A stretch of DNA of 64,000 bases. Origin: Diplonema japonicum. Its lineage: Eukaryota > Euglenozoa > Diplonemea > Diplonemida > Diplonemidae. A model generated the notes under the pieces. It saw nothing but the letters and a program-made list of their open reading frames with translations. It made no database searches and was not told the origin of the DNA. Within the stretch, counting starts at the first letter, position 1, and every line of letters begins with the position of its first letter. The position numbers were made by a program, and so were the translations under genes. The stretch lies in assembly GCA_964019335.1 (NCBI GenBank), contig OZ025654.1, forward strand, positions 744,001-808,000. The letters are read 5' to 3'. Shown here in pieces: positions 49,661-62,207 of the stretch.

Positions 49661-50346
49661 AAACCCATATCACCACTACCATGTGACCCCCTCCCTCCCT
49701 CCCTCTTTGCCAAACGTTCCTTCAGGGGGGAACTATATGAAAAAATACATAAGAAACTGCTGGTTCAGTGGTCAAGCCTGCAAACACGTGGTGAGGTAGT
49801 GGTCAAAAATATCCTCCTCAGCGGACTGACAAATTCCCAGGATACGAAAAAAAACTCAGGCCTTTATCCGCACAGCACCTTTACGTGTAAATAGGAATAA
49901 ACGGCGAAGGATTTTCGGATTTAGAACTTTCCCCAGGGAGCATCGAAACGACATAGAAAGGATTGTTCGCAGATTGTTTTCCCCTTTTTGCCACCAACGC
50001 TGGCTTTTCTGAGCTAGTTATTATTTTCGAGACGACTTCTTTGAAAGCCAAGCGAACAAAGAAAAAAAGAAATGTGCCTAAATATATTTTGTAATTAATA
50101 TAGGCCTTCCTCCCTCTTTTTAGCCTAACGGGCAGCAGGGCGTTATATCTTCTCCTGCACCTGCAGCAACCCCAAGCTTGCCCCCAGTCCCACCAGCAGT
50201 CCTCACAATGCCTCTTCCACAAGTTGGCCACAAACCAACAAGTTTATCAAGCTTATTTTCCCTAGCCTTTCCCCCACCCTATTTTTACATTTATTTCTGC
50301 AAAAACCTTCATTTAACCCTTCAGGTTTCATCTTTATAACAAACCG
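49661..50346. other. Intergenic spacer with MITE remnant
   Basis: A stretch near 49,825-49,865 (GACTGACAAATTCCC then GGATAC and AAACTCAG) matches, in reverse complement, the interior of the short MITE-like element at 7430-7490. The remainder is unremarkable, ending in the leader of the Patched-like gene. Confidence 0.5.
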
Positions 50347-53070
50347 ATGGCTTGCACGGCGTTCAAAGAGCGTCTAGAGAATGCTTCAGCTGCTGTGCAT
50401 AAGGGTACTGAAAAAGCGTTCGAGAAGCTGAGCACAGTCGTGGTCGAGTCCCCGTGGATAACGATTGGTTCGTGTGTCCTGTTCACGATAGTGATGGCGC
50501 AGGGCATATGGCTGTACGATGAGGAGCTGTCAGCTGACAAACAGTTCACTCCACGGGACAGCCGGGCCGTGAGGGAAGAGGACTGGGTGGTGGAGAGGTT
50601 CGGGCAAGACAGCAGACAGGTGACATTGATGATTGAAGCTGACGAGGGGACCAGCATGCTGACAAGGGAGTCGCTGCTGTTTATGCAAGAGGCGCACGAG
50701 TGGATGCTGTCGAGGTCCCTCATCGTTGATGGAGTGAATGTAACCTACGATGTGGTGTGCTCGCGATACTCTTCCACCGATCCCTGCAAAACCCCTATCT
50801 CTGTCCTGTCCTTCTGGCAGCACAACCGAACGCTCCTGGAGGCAGACGCCGACCCTCTCCGCACCATCAACACCGTGTCGTGGCGTGAGATCGAACCGAC
50901 TGGCCCGCCCCTCTCCTACTACCTCGGTGAGGCAGTCCGTTCGTCCAACGACAGCGTCCAGTCTGCGAGGGCGGTGCGTATGACTTACGACCTGAAGAAT
51001 GAGAAAGAAGAGATCTCCGGCATTGGTGAAGATGACCCGCAGAGCAGGTACTTCGAGATCATGATAGCCGAGACTTCAGCAGACAGGCGTGGGCAAGACA
51101 GGACAGCGCACAAGGCCGCCATGTTCATCCTCACAGTGGCGCAGGAAAACGTTGCGGGTGATGACGCGATCCAACAGGATGTGATCAGCCTCATCATCGG
51201 CTACATGCTGCTGCTGTTCTATGCTTCGTTCGTGCTGTCCCGGGGCCGCGTGAAGTACTCGCACTCGCTGCTCGGGATAGTCTCTGTGGTGTCGGTGGGG
51301 CTGTCTACGTTCGCGGCCTATGGGTTCTGCTGGCTGATCGGCGTGAAGTTCAACAACGTTGTCCAAGTGCTTGTGCTCGTGCTGCTGGGGGTCGGGGTGG
51401 ACGACACCTTCGTGATCATGGACTCGTGGTGGGACTGCGCACACCTCCCGGATATGAAGGAGAGAATGATCACCGCGTTGAAGCACGCAGGGCCTGCCAT
51501 CACGATTACTTCGGTGACGGACCTTATTGCTTTCCTTGCAGGGTCGAGCACAGCGCTTCCTGCCCTGAAGGACTTCTGCTACTACGCGTCAGTTGGGATC
51601 GCCTTCGACTTTGTGTTCCAGTGCACGTTCGTGGTGGCGATCGCCTACTTGGACTCCGTGCGCCAAGAGAAGGCACGGGCTGACATGCTGTGCTGCGTGC
51701 CCGTGACAGACGACAGCGGGGTGTGCGTGAACAAGGACGAGCCGTGGTCGGAGGGGGACAGGGGAATCCAGAAGCGTGTGGTGGGGACCTATCTCCCGCG
51801 CCTGCTGCTGCACCCCATCGGGAAGCTGGTAGTGTTGTTGATGACCCTGTTTTTCCTCGCGATTGGGATATTCGGGTGCACCAAGGTCAAGATGAACTAC
51901 GACAACGAGTGGTTCATCCCCGACGGGCACGCCATCGAAGACGCCATCGACGTGAGGGACAGATACTTCGCGAGGTCCGAGCTGCCTGCCAACGCATACT
52001 TCGGAGACATCGACTATCCGAACCAACAGGAGGTGGTGCTGCGCGGGGCGACCATCCTGAGGCGCAACGTGTGGGCGGTGGCAAACAGCACCTCGTCGTG
52101 GATGGAGGACTTCCAAATGTGGGTACAAACGGAACAGGGAGCGCACTGGGACACAACAAATGCGAAGGTGGTGCCTGGGGAGTTTTACAGGCTGCTGCGG
52201 CAGTACGCGTCGACGGCAACAGGCCCCCGCGCTGCATGGCAACACATCGACAACATCAGGTGGAAGGCAGACGGGAGTGGGTTGACAGCCTCGCGCATCG
52301 GTTTCTTCATCGTGGGGGCTGTCAACTCGGACGGTGAAGACGCGGTGGATGCAATGGACAACCTGCGGGCGGAGCTGGACGGGGTGGCCTTCCCGTGGGC
52401 CTTCTCCTTCGTGTTCTGGGAAGCGTACAAGCTCATCATCCAGGAGATCACCAGGAACGTGGCCATTGCAGGGTCGTGTGTCTTCCTGCTGGTCACCATC
52501 ATGATTGCGAACATACAGCTCGGCCTGCTAGTGACAGTCGCCATCGGGTGTGTTGATGTATGCATGATCGGATTCATGCCCTTCATCGGTGTGGAGTTGA
52601 ACGGTGTCTCAGTCGTGTCCATTGTGCTTGCAGTGGGGCTTAGCGTTGACTACAGTGTTCACATAGCTAACGCATTTCTGCACGTGGGGTGCGAGGACAT
52701 TGAAGGCTACTCGGGGAGGGAGCAGAGGGCGGCTTTCGCGTTGTGGAAAATGGGCCCTGCTGTGGTGAATGGTGGGGTGTCGACCTTCCTGGCGATCCTC
52801 CCTGTTGCCTTCGCCGTCTCGTACGTCTTCAAGGTCTTCTTCAGGATGTTCGCGATGATCATCTTCTTTGGACAGTGGTTCGGTGTCTTGGTTGTTCCTC
52901 TCCTCCTCTCTCTAGTGGGACCTGACCAGTACCTTTCCGCGCCCGACCTCAATGCGACACCTTATCAGAACCCCCTACACCCTGATCATGATGAACCTCG
53001 TGTTGCGAAGCCGTCACTTCCTGCTGACGAAGAGCTTGAAGCTACTCGCAATGCCCCTGAATCGGTGTAG
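50347..53070 (+). CDS. Patched/sterol-sensing-domain RND-family membrane protein
   Basis: This 907-residue, about 12-span protein has the RND/Patched layout: one N-terminal span (about 40-57), a large extracytosolic loop, a five-span block with the sterol-sensing domain (about 285-460), a second span and loop, and a final five-span block (about 705-890). The proton-relay-like motifs are intact in both halves: GVGVDDTF (Asp352, Asp353) in span 4 and GLSVDYSVH (Asp768) in span 10. The length is shorter than NPC1 (about 1280) and close to PTCHD/nematode Patched-related proteins. Transport of sterol or another lipid driven by an ion gradient is inferred. The cytosolic C-terminus is short and acidic. 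Codon use is GC-richer at third positions than the leftward genes, suggesting good expression. The ATG at 50347 is the first in the frame. Confidence 0.9.
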   Translation: MACTAFKERLENASAAVHKGTEKAFEKLSTVVVESPWITIGSCVLFTIVMAQGIWLYDEELSADKQFTPRDSRAVREEDWVVERFGQDSRQVTLMIEADEGTSMLTRESLLFMQEAHEWMLSRSLIVDGVNVTYDVVCSRYSSTDPCKTPISVLSFWQHNRTLLEADADPLRTINTVSWREIEPTGPPLSYYLGEAVRSSNDSVQSARAVRMTYDLKNEKEEISGIGEDDPQSRYFEIMIAETSADRRGQDRTAHKAAMFILTVAQENVAGDDAIQQDVISLIIGYMLLLFYASFVLSRGRVKYSHSLLGIVSVVSVGLSTFAAYGFCWLIGVKFNNVVQVLVLVLLGVGVDDTFVIMDSWWDCAHLPDMKERMITALKHAGPAITITSVTDLIAFLAGSSTALPALKDFCYYASVGIAFDFVFQCTFVVAIAYLDSVRQEKARADMLCCVPVTDDSGVCVNKDEPWSEGDRGIQKRVVGTYLPRLLLHPIGKLVVLLMTLFFLAIGIFGCTKVKMNYDNEWFIPDGHAIEDAIDVRDRYFARSELPANAYFGDIDYPNQQEVVLRGATILRRNVWAVANSTSSWMEDFQMWVQTEQGAHWDTTNAKVVPGEFYRLLRQYASTATGPRAAWQHIDNIRWKADGSGLTASRIGFFIVGAVNSDGEDAVDAMDNLRAELDGVAFPWAFSFVFWEAYKLIIQEITRNVAIAGSCVFLLVTIMIANIQLGLLVTVAIGCVDVCMIGFMPFIGVELNGVSVVSIVLAVGLSVDYSVHIANAFLHVGCEDIEGYSGREQRAAFALWKMGPAVVNGGVSTFLAILPVAFAVSYVFKVFFRMFAMIIFFGQWFGVLVVPLLLSLVGPDQYLSAPDLNATPYQNPLHPDHDEPRVAKPSLPADEELEATRNAPESV

Positions 53071-53077
53071 GGGTAAT

Positions 53078-53120
<43 letters not shown>

Positions 53121-53377
53121 TCTCGTTTCTCGCCCCCTCCACTCTTTCTATTGAGCTCTTCGATCGATTGAGCTTTGTTATTAATCGCAGCAAGAATAAA
53201 GCTCAAAGAAGAAAAAGAAAGAAAAAGGAAAAGAACTAGAGGTAAAGAAAGAAAGAAAGAAAGAAAGAAAGAAAAATTAGAGCAAATGAATAAACACTGC
53301 GCTTGTTGTCGAAATCTTCGAGCCACTTTATGCGTTTTTTTTTTCGTGAGCACCCCCCATGCGCACTAAAAATTTAC

Positions 53378-53442
<65 letters not shown>

Positions 53443-54184
53443 ACGATTAACACCACCTAGTGTTGCAATTAAAGCCCCATTTTTTTCCCTTTTTCTTTTT
53501 TCATTTGTTCATTCCTCCCCTCTCCCTCTGACTTTTCTTTTGTTTTTGTCTGCCGTGAGATCATGCCTCACAGTTGGCAGCAATTCAATTACCTCTAACC
53601 ATTTTATTTTTTTTTACTAATTTCTTTTTGATTTCTAACCTTTTTTAACCCACGGCATAAGTAACTCTTTCTTTCTTTTCCCTTTATGCGATTGTTTTTC
53701 TCATCTTCAGTTTTTCTCATCTCCCGTTCTTTTAAAGAAGGCTGCTTGCTTTACCCCAGTGAACGGCTTAAGGGACTGAAGAAAAAAAAAATGCAGAAAA
53801 CGAAGAAAAATAGGGAGGGTAGAGGAAATACCGTGGGCCATATACACAAAAATATTTCTCTCTCCATTTCCTTTTCTCCCCTCCTCTCTTGTTTTTATGC
53901 CGAACAAGGATGCTGTTGTTTGCCAAAGCCGAGGCCACAGAACCATCTAGCGACAGGAACTATACACGACGAGGCGTATCTAGGTAGGGGCGACAGCCAA
54001 CACATAAAAATACCCCCCCCCTCTCCCCCCTTTTCTTTTCCTTCCCTCTTACCTGCCGGTGGATATATGTCTAGCGGAATTCTTTTATTTATTCTTTTTA
54101 TTCTTTCTCCCTCTTCCTCTCTCCCCTATCTTATTTGTGAAAATATCACTTTTCTTATTGCCTAGTCCTCACAACAACAAGAAG

Positions 54185-54227
<43 letters not shown>

Positions 54228-54269
54228 AAACTGACCTTTTTCCGTACACAAGAGAAAAAAAGAAAGAAA
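53071..54269. other. Intergenic low-complexity region (1.2 kb)
   Basis: This stretch holds T runs at about 53079-53117 and 53382-53440 (near 60 bases), a GAAA microsatellite at about 53243-53273, and an A run of about 42 at 54184-54225 just before the formin leader. No gene is seen. Confidence 0.65.
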
Positions 54270-57200
54270 ATGAGCAGCGATTCAATTTTCAACCACGTCT
54301 ATACATTCTTCAAGGAAAGCAGGGACGAGGTGCTGAATGCCGTGGCTGTGAAGAAGCTGATGAAACAGTTCTTCTCTGTAGACGGTTCCCCCGACGACCT
54401 GTCGAACGTTGAGTGGCCTATCGCCGAACTGACGCTGAACGTGGAGGAGAAGGGGGACAACCTGAACACCTTCCTGGGGAGCAAAACCAGGTTCGCGGTG
54501 AAGAGCGGGGTCCTGAAGGAGGCGGAGTACGACAACAAGCGTTTCAAGGCGGAGGAGGGGGTGTTCAAGCTGCACTACCGGCGGAGGCAGCAGGACGACA
54601 TGAGAAGCTTGGACGGTGAAGGGGTGTACCAGTACTGCAAGTTGATCGGCTTGGAAGACGCGCAGGCGTTCAAGGAAACAAAGGGCGGCGAGCTAGTGAA
54701 GATCGTGAATGGCGAGATCCCCATGCGCGCGGTGGAGGGCACCATCCCTGCGCTGAAAGAAGCGTTCAAACAGCAGTTTTACGACCCACTCAGCTCTGCT
54801 TCGCCCGTCTTCACAGCCTTGCTGAAGCACTGCGACTCCTTCAGCAACGTGGAGTGCCACGTGAAGAACTGCAAAGTGGTTTTGATCTACGATGAAACCA
54901 AAACCACATCTAGCAATATCACCTTCACGCTGACCAACCTGAAGGTCACAAGCCAGTCCGTCACCTTTGACAGCCTCGTTGCCTCATCTCCGACTACCAA
55001 CGATTTACTACGGGCAACAGGTTTCTCATCGACAGCTGCGGGTATCAAGGCCGAGTCCTTGGCCGCCACCGCCTGCGAGGAGCTCCATATCATCCACGAT
55101 GCGTCGAGCTTCGTCAACGGCTGCACCCAGGCCAACATCGCGGTCGAGACAGCGTCTCTCACCATCTCCCACTTCACCCTCGCAACAGAGAAGCTCTGCC
55201 ACACTGACGAGGGCAAGTTCACAACGGCTGCCTGCCGGTTGCAACAGGGCGGGAAGGACCTCGGAATCGTGCTGGACGGGCTCTGCGGGACAGTGAAGCG
55301 GGAAGAGGTAGAAGTGGGATCGTCCGGGGTCGGATTCTTGAAGTACAAAATCGACATGACCAAGCCGGACATCAAAGGGAACTTCTCCGAGGACGACCTT
55401 GCGGCGTTCGCCATGATGAAGCAGAAGTTCTTCGAGCAGCAGGAGAAAATGACCGGTGACCCCGTGACACAGCTCGTCGTGGTACTAAGGTGCGACACAG
55501 CAACCCTCAGCCACCCTGCACCCTGCGGGGGGCAGAAGAAATGGGTGCTCGATAAACCGGCCTTCAATGTGAAGTGGAAGTCCGACTCGGGTTTGTTGTC
55601 GTGCGAATTGGGGTGCACCGGGGCCGGACAGGCGCTGTTGGACGACAAGCGAGTCTTCCACACACAGGGAATGAAGTTTGTGTACGTGAGATCCACCGAC
55701 AAGCAAGAGATCCAAAAAATGGACAAGCCGGTCTTTTGCTTCAGAGACACCCCTTTTTACCGCGGCAGTGACATTGGCAAACAACCTTTGCTGGCTTTAC
55801 AAGGGGCGTTGCAGCCTTTTCTCTACCGCAACGTGAACACTGCTGTGGAGCAGGTGAAATTCATTTTCTCGGACGTTGAAATCACCCTAGACCAGCTCAC
55901 CCTGAACTCAGTACCCTCGGAGCTGTCACTGGTCACCACGCTGTCGGGGTCGTGCACGATAGTTGACAGCGACAGCCATAAGCCCATTCTAACTCTGTCC
56001 TCGTTCACAACGGAGCTCGACGTGGGGCCCACCCACACGACCATCAAGTGGATCGACAGCGATGCGCTGGACTGTGCACAGGGCTGCTTCAGTGACGTCC
56101 CGTCCTACCTTCTCCTGCTCGCGAATATGTGCGGCAGCTCTCTCTCCCTCACCAAGTCTGATATCAGGCGGGCGACGTTCCAGTCGCAGAGCAATTCACC
56201 CATCGAGTTCCGAACGCTCTCTCTGTCATCATCGAGCGAAGGTGTCCCTGCCGTCAGTGTGACACCGAGCTTCGAGAAGGTGAAGACCAGCAGACTGCCT
56301 CTGTGCGGTGGGCACCCGCTCAGGTTTACAGTAGAGCGCCTCACAGCCGACTCTGTGACGGTGAATGACATGACGGTGAATGGCCTCGACATGAGGCTTG
56401 GGTACAATTGCGGTGCTGTGGACCTCGAGGTCCGCAGCATCCAGGACATGCAACTGCAAGGGGAGGCAGCCACCCCCGACGGGATCGCGGCTGGTGTGGA
56501 GGCTTTGAAGGGGCTAGTGCGTTCGACGGCCAGCACTCTGAAGGGATACCGGAAGGGTGCCCTGAAGACCCTCGACAGGAAGATCAAAGAGCACCAAGAC
56601 CTGGTGCCAGATGAAGAGAAGAGCCTTGTGCCCCTCCCCCCGAAAGAGCTGTTGGTTGTGAACAGTGGAAAAAGGGCTTCTTATCACCAACAGTGGCTGA
56701 GCGCGTTCCGTATGCCTGGTGAAACATCACAGGTGCTGACCTTCAGCGTGGGCTGCATCGCCAAGTGCACCGTGTTGCTTGAGGAGGAGCTGGTCTTGGA
56801 GCTTGAGGAGGTGAGTGTGGAGGGCAAGGGGGACTTCGACGATGACAACGCAACGCCTTTGGTCCTGAGGTTCTCGAAAATGGTTCTGAGGGACTGCGCT
56901 GAGCCGACGCCGACGACAATGTTGCTGATGAAGAACAAGGCCTGCATCTCCTTCAAACCAGATGGCGTAGTGCAGCTGGACTTCTCGAAGATGGATGTGG
57001 TGGTTAGCGTAAAGGACATGTCGCTTCTGCGGAGCCTCATAAGCGTCGTGAAGCCGTATTTCGACCTCGTAGATGACTGCAAGTGCATCCCCGTGGCAGA
57101 TACCTCAGTGACAGTCCATGTGAGGGCTGAGGTGTGCTTCGAAATCGTGGCAAGAGCGTACGACTCGGACTTGGTAGCCGAGCTGAGAGACTTTATCGCA

Positions 57201-59642
57201 AAGCTCAACGACTACAACAATAAATGGGAAGGCGGCTACGAACACGTCTTTAAACTGAAGCACCGCAAGCAGGCGTTGAGCTTTGGGGACCTTCTCAGCA
57301 ATGTGCAGGCCGAGGATGTCTTCAATGTAGGTTGGGTAAGCAGGATGATCTCGGCGACCACCAACTTCAACGCAAAAAAGCATGAGAACAAGTTGAAGTA
57401 CGAGCAGTGCCGCGAGGAAACCGCCAACGTGAACATCCTAGAAAAGATCACCGAAATGCTGAAGGTAGGGAAGGAGAAGGAGGCACTGGAGTACCTGCTG
57501 CGCAGAAGCTGCGAAAGCGGAGCGGACATGTCGTGGCTGTCACAGTTTGGAATGCACGCGCAGGGACGGGGGAGGGCTGCCAGCGTTGGTCCGGCAGGGC
57601 TTGTACCTGGGTCAGGTGGTTTGCCTTCTGCTCCTGGTGGAGTTATCAAGGCACCTCAGCCTGCCCCTCCGAGTGGACTCGTTGTGCACCCAGTCTCTGT
57701 TGCGCCCCCGGTTCCCGTTGCACCCCCGGTCCCCAGTGTTGTCCCCAGTCGACCTGTTCCTGGTGCACCTCCTCCTCCTGGTGGAAAGATACCGCCTCCT
57801 CCCGGTGGTGGGAAGATACCACCCCCTCCCGGTAGTGGGAAGATACCACCCCCTCCAGGTGGAAAGATACCTCCCCCTCCACCCCTTGGTGGCATACCAT
57901 CTGCGCTCGGGTTGGGTGGTGCAGTTGCGGTTATTAACTTCGAGAGCCTCGTCCCGAAGAAGAGGCCTAGGAAGACGGAGACGACAGCAACGTTGAAGAT
58001 ACACAGTAAGGTGCCCCCATCAGTGACCAGTTCAATCTGGAGCACGGTGCTGGCTCGGGATGTTAATGTGGCCATCAACCTAGCTGAGTTCGAGAAGAAA
58101 GTAGGGGGCGGGATAGCTCCAAAGCCAAAGGCAGCAGACTCTTGGGTGGCCGTGGTCGATCAGAAGCGGCTGAACCAGCTGGACATCATGTCCAAGTCTT
58201 GGGACGAAGAGGTGGTGGGATACATCGGAGAACTGGACCAAGAGTTGTTCTTGGACGAGTCTTACGAGTCTTTGGTACAGGCACTCAAGGTAGATGACTG
58301 GAAGAAGGAAGGGAACAACGTCAGAGAGAAGTTGGCCCTGCCCGACGAAGACGAAAAGCTATACAAGCAGGTCTTGTACAAGCTGCACATGGCGAACAAC
58401 TTCCCCGCAATGTACATGATCCTCAAGGAGTGGTACAGCGAATATGGTGACAACACGACTGCGCGTAAGATGTGTGAGCTCGGGTACAAGGAATACTGTG
58501 AGGCGTGCAAGACTCTTGAAGACAAGGCCTTCACAACAGCGCTGGGTGCTCTATGGCAAGTGACTTATTGTCTGAATGAACCGAAGGACGCCAAGGTATG
58601 TGCAGGAGAACAAAAAAGGAAAAGGGTGAAGTGCTAACTAGACCTCAAGTTTTAGAAATGCTCAAAGTCCGCCCCTTCAAAATGCCCCAAGTCAACCTCC
58701 CAATTTTTCTAATGCCCACATTAGACCCCTAGTCCGACCGGGTTCGGTTTAAAGTGCTCAAAACACCCCCTTAGTTTTTCTCGACTCCGTTGGGCGTCCC
58801 TTTGGCGATGTACTGCAGCTTGCTGAAGCTGTAATAATTGCGCTGCTGTCATGCCAGAACACCCCCGAAGTCACCACCCTGGTGCATGTGCGAAACCGCT
58901 GACGGAAGACCCGAGTGTCGGTCATTTGAGCATTTTCCTTTAAACTTAGGGGTCTAGTTAGCAGTAAAACTGAGTTTTCTCGGGAAAAAAAAAAAAAAAA
59001 AAAAAAAAAAAGACTCCACATTTCGTTGGGTCGAACCTCCCCATCGACCTGCTGCAAATTGATAGGGCGTGCACAACGAAGGCACCACAGAGTGGCAAAT
59101 CTGTTGTTCAGTATGCAGCCTGCAATCTAGAAGGTGCCGAGGTAGTGCCGCAGGAGGTGTTGAATGCCTTGATCGTCCTGGAGAGGAACTTCGAAAAGGA
59201 GTATGTGACACTGGGGAGGGGGGGAGCGGGAGGGTCATGTTTCGAAAGAGACTTTTTAAGGGGTATTTTTTGCCCCCCCCCAAAAAAAAGAAAAAAAGAA
59301 AACACATACAGGAACGAAGACTTTGAGAAGATGACCCTCTTCATGAAGAAGCTGAGGGCGCAGCACGAGGTCCAAAAGGCATTTGTCAGCAGCGCTGGTA
59401 CCCCACCGGAGAGGAAGACGGCTTCACTGCAGTTCATCAAAGTCGTTAACAACGCTTTCTCATGGGAGAAGGGGCTCAGCGAGACCAAGGAGGCATGCAC
59501 CAAGGCTGAAAACGCCCGGAAGGAGTTGCTGACTTTCTTCTGCTTAAAGAAGGAAGATGAGATTGCGAAGGTCTGCAAAAACCTCCAGCAGGTGATTTCT
59601 GAGTGGAACGGGGAGGTAGAAAAGACAAAGCCGAAACAGTAA
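54270..59642 (+). CDS. Formin with a 1100-residue novel N-terminal region
   Basis: Exons 54270-58595, 59013-59200 and 59312-59642 join in frame to give 1614 residues. The FH1 region (about 1125-1213) has repeated GGKIPPPPG units that recruit profilin-actin. The FH2 region follows (about 1245-1600) with SSIWSTV, NLAEFEKKV, VDQKRLNQLDIM, ELDQELF and, across the first intron, FVGSNLPIDLLQ...KSVVQYAA. It should nucleate and elongate unbranched actin filaments. The usual GNxMN core near the exon 1 end is weakly conserved. The first 1100 residues have no GTPase-binding or FH3 repeat that I recognise. They are strand-rich, with recurrent V-x-F/L-x-V-x-N-L patterns, possibly a beta-rich scaffold. Intron 1 carries an MITE-like insert and ends in 27 A before AG. 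Confidence 0.88.
58596..59012 (+). other. Formin intron 1 (417 nt) with MITE-like insert
   Basis: The donor is GTATGT and the acceptor AG follows 27 consecutive A. The downstream frame (TPHFVGSNLPIDLL) fits the FH2 domain, which fixes the acceptor at 59012 rather than at later AGs. Confidence 0.8.
58632..58963. repeat. Intronic MITE-like element with about 38-bp TIRs
   Basis: The left end TGCTAACTAGACC...TTTTAGAAATGCTCAAA is inverted at the right end (TTTGAGCATTTTCC...GGTCTAGTTAGCA). The interior of about 255 bases is non-coding and repeats the phrase GCTCAAA. It belongs to a different family from the AATACTGTAAA element. Confidence 0.7.
59201..59311 (+). other. Formin intron 2 (111 nt)
   Basis: The donor is GTATGT and the acceptor CACATACAG, in phase 2. 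It contains runs of C and A. Its removal joins LERNFEKE to NEDFEKMTLF in frame. Confidence 0.85.
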
Positions 59643-60360
59643 TCTTTTTCTTACTCCCACCACCTTTATATTTCTTTCTTTTACTTGCTAAAAAAAACCC
59701 CCCTCAGTTACTTTCTTCTTCTTTTTTTTTTTTTAACCTGGAGTTTGTCAACCCGAAACACGTTGCCAACGTCCCCTTTTGTTTAGACAAGTCAAAGACT
59801 CGTTCTTGCAAAAAAAAGAGAAAAAAAAAAAGAAAAAAAAAAAAGGGGGAAAAAAAGTGTATCTCCAAAAGTCTAACCCCAGTCTTTTAGCAGACTGGTT
59901 TTTCTAGGGGCTGCAACCTGATTCCGGTGCGGGGGAAAAAAAAAAGTTTCACCGCGAGCAGCTCTCATTCTTAGCCCTCCTCCTCTCCCGTATCCTCACG
60001 GGCTTTCCTTCTTACGTTTCTTTGTTAGGACAGCAATGTTTTTTTTTATCTCCAGTCCCAAATTAAGGTGGGTAACGACACCTCAAGCGTGTTGCTGTCC
60101 CATGTTGGGGTAGGTGACGGCGCACCAGAGACAAGTTCATGCGAGACGGCCTCGAGCCATCGCACCCCAACAGCAGTCGTGGCGTTGTTGGCTTACCGGA
60201 AACGGTAACTGGGCCCATGGTAACCCAACCAACTACAAACAGCGCATGTGTTACAGGTGCCTGTAGTCAAGTAGACAGTGGTGGCGCCCTGCACAATGGC
60301 TTCCTTTATCTCTTAAAAAGTCTACACTTCAAAAAAAAAAAAAAAAAAAAAAAAAAAAGA
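59643..60360. other. Intergenic spacer ending in A28
   Basis: This spacer contains homopolymers and a run of 28 A (60331-60358) followed by G, then A and the ATG of the receptor gene. A frame open from 60139 into the receptor crosses the A run and is regarded as leader. No other gene is seen. Confidence 0.55.
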
Positions 60361-62207
60361 ATGTGGTGTGTGAGCATCAAAGTCTTGAACATAGCGCTTG
60401 TGTTGCTGTGCATTGTGATGACTGCATTTCTGTGCACGTTCTTTGCGATAAGCAGCAGCAACACAGCGTTAGACGACACGAAGTCCTCGCGGGACTACTC
60501 CGTGGACTCATGCTTCGCGGTGGGCGGAGAGAGTGTTCAAAACAGAACATATGATTACACAGACCTGCTGATGATGAGCACCATAGACCACATGCACCAG
60601 TTCTTCGACCGCCAACGCCAGATGCCGGTAGAGATGGCCGACGAGCTGATGTCACACGAATGGGACGACATAAAAAGATGGGAATGGCACCGCATGTCTC
60701 GATACTACTGGCCTTACCACACACTACGCGGGCTGGGCAGCACTGGGGTGTTAATCATGCTGAGAAACAAGCTAATGATGTACATGTACGAGTCGGGCGA
60801 CACAGTGCTCCACGATCCGAGCGCTTACCACGAATTGAAGATTAGAGTCAACTATGGTGACGATCACCCGCAAGGCGGGTATCAACGATCTTTCGAAACT
60901 CATCTAATGCACGGGACAGGTCTCCCTTACAATGTAGTCAACCCCCTTACAGATGTGAACTGGAACTACAGCAACTGCAGCCAAGGGATCGCACTCGCCA
61001 CCAACGGGAGTCAGTATGACGAGCCGTGTATAGCACGAGGCTACGACGACCCATCAACAAACGGTATTTATGGTGCCGGGCACCTCTTCTCCGAAGGCTC
61101 TTGGGGGTACCCTTACACCAACGCGAACAACCACCTCATTGTTGCCTTGTTCGCGCCCATCCGCCACAACGGGGTTTACTCCGGTGTCGCCGTGTCCGGG
61201 GCCGATTTACGCCAGATCAGCTCCTGGATGGCGAGGATCAAAGTCGGCGGCCCTATCGGAGGATACCCATCAAGAGGCCGCTTGTTCATAACAGTCAGGA
61301 CAAGCTTCATGATACCCTCCAGCGTAGGAAAACTGCTAGGATCATCACACGGAGGGTATGGACAGTACAACAACATTCCCATAAAGGACTGAGCTGTGAC
61401 TTATCAGTCTAAATTCTTTTTTAAACTTCTGCCAAGGAACTTTTAGTGCTCTGCATGCCCACTCTTTAAAGAGGGGCCCTATTGCGCGACTTTTTTTTAT
61501 ACTGAATGCTATATTGCCCATAAATCTTTGCATCAAAACTGCAAGGGGAGAAAAAAAGTATTGGCACATACATTGTTTTTTTTTAAAGGACTTTTACAAA
61601 CCCCATAAGGAGTCGTGCCGAAAGCACTTCTGAAGAGTCAGTGTCACCGGATGACGGGGATGTCTCGGATATGGAATGGGATGACAAAATCGAGAAGGGG
61701 AGGAAAATATTTCGCAAGGTACCAGGTCCAACTGTACCAATGTGGGCCTCAATGGGCTGGAGGTCTTTCCTTTGTTTTTGAGGGCGGCCTTCCAGCAGGG
61801 GGCTTGTCTTGTACTTTGAGTTGTTTTTCACTCCTGCGGTTCTAAAAGGTTATCGTGGGGTGGGCAGCAAGCCATTCGAGTGGTATAGAGGCCTTTGGAT
61901 ACTTACAGGGCACATAATCAAGACAGATATCAAAGTCTACTGGGCACAGGATGAACTCACAGATACCCCATATTCATAATATTTCAGAACGGTAATGGGA
62001 AGAAACAGGCTCCTAAAAATAATGCGCCTCTACCACCAAAGTTTGGGCGTCCGGGGCTGATATGCAGGTCGCTTCACGCTCCAGAACTGGGGTAGTGAAA
62101 ATAATATGGCTAGACACCCTATAACTCCACCCTTGCCATTTTATTTTTGTATCAGAACGAGAAGTTCAGAATCGGCTTTTTAGACCGGCAATAGCGGTCC
62201 TTTGTGG

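Noticed and set aside
53243-53273. GAAA microsatellite and nearby long T runs as regulatory elements
   Set aside because: Simple repeats of this kind occur throughout the window and show no consistent position relative to genes.
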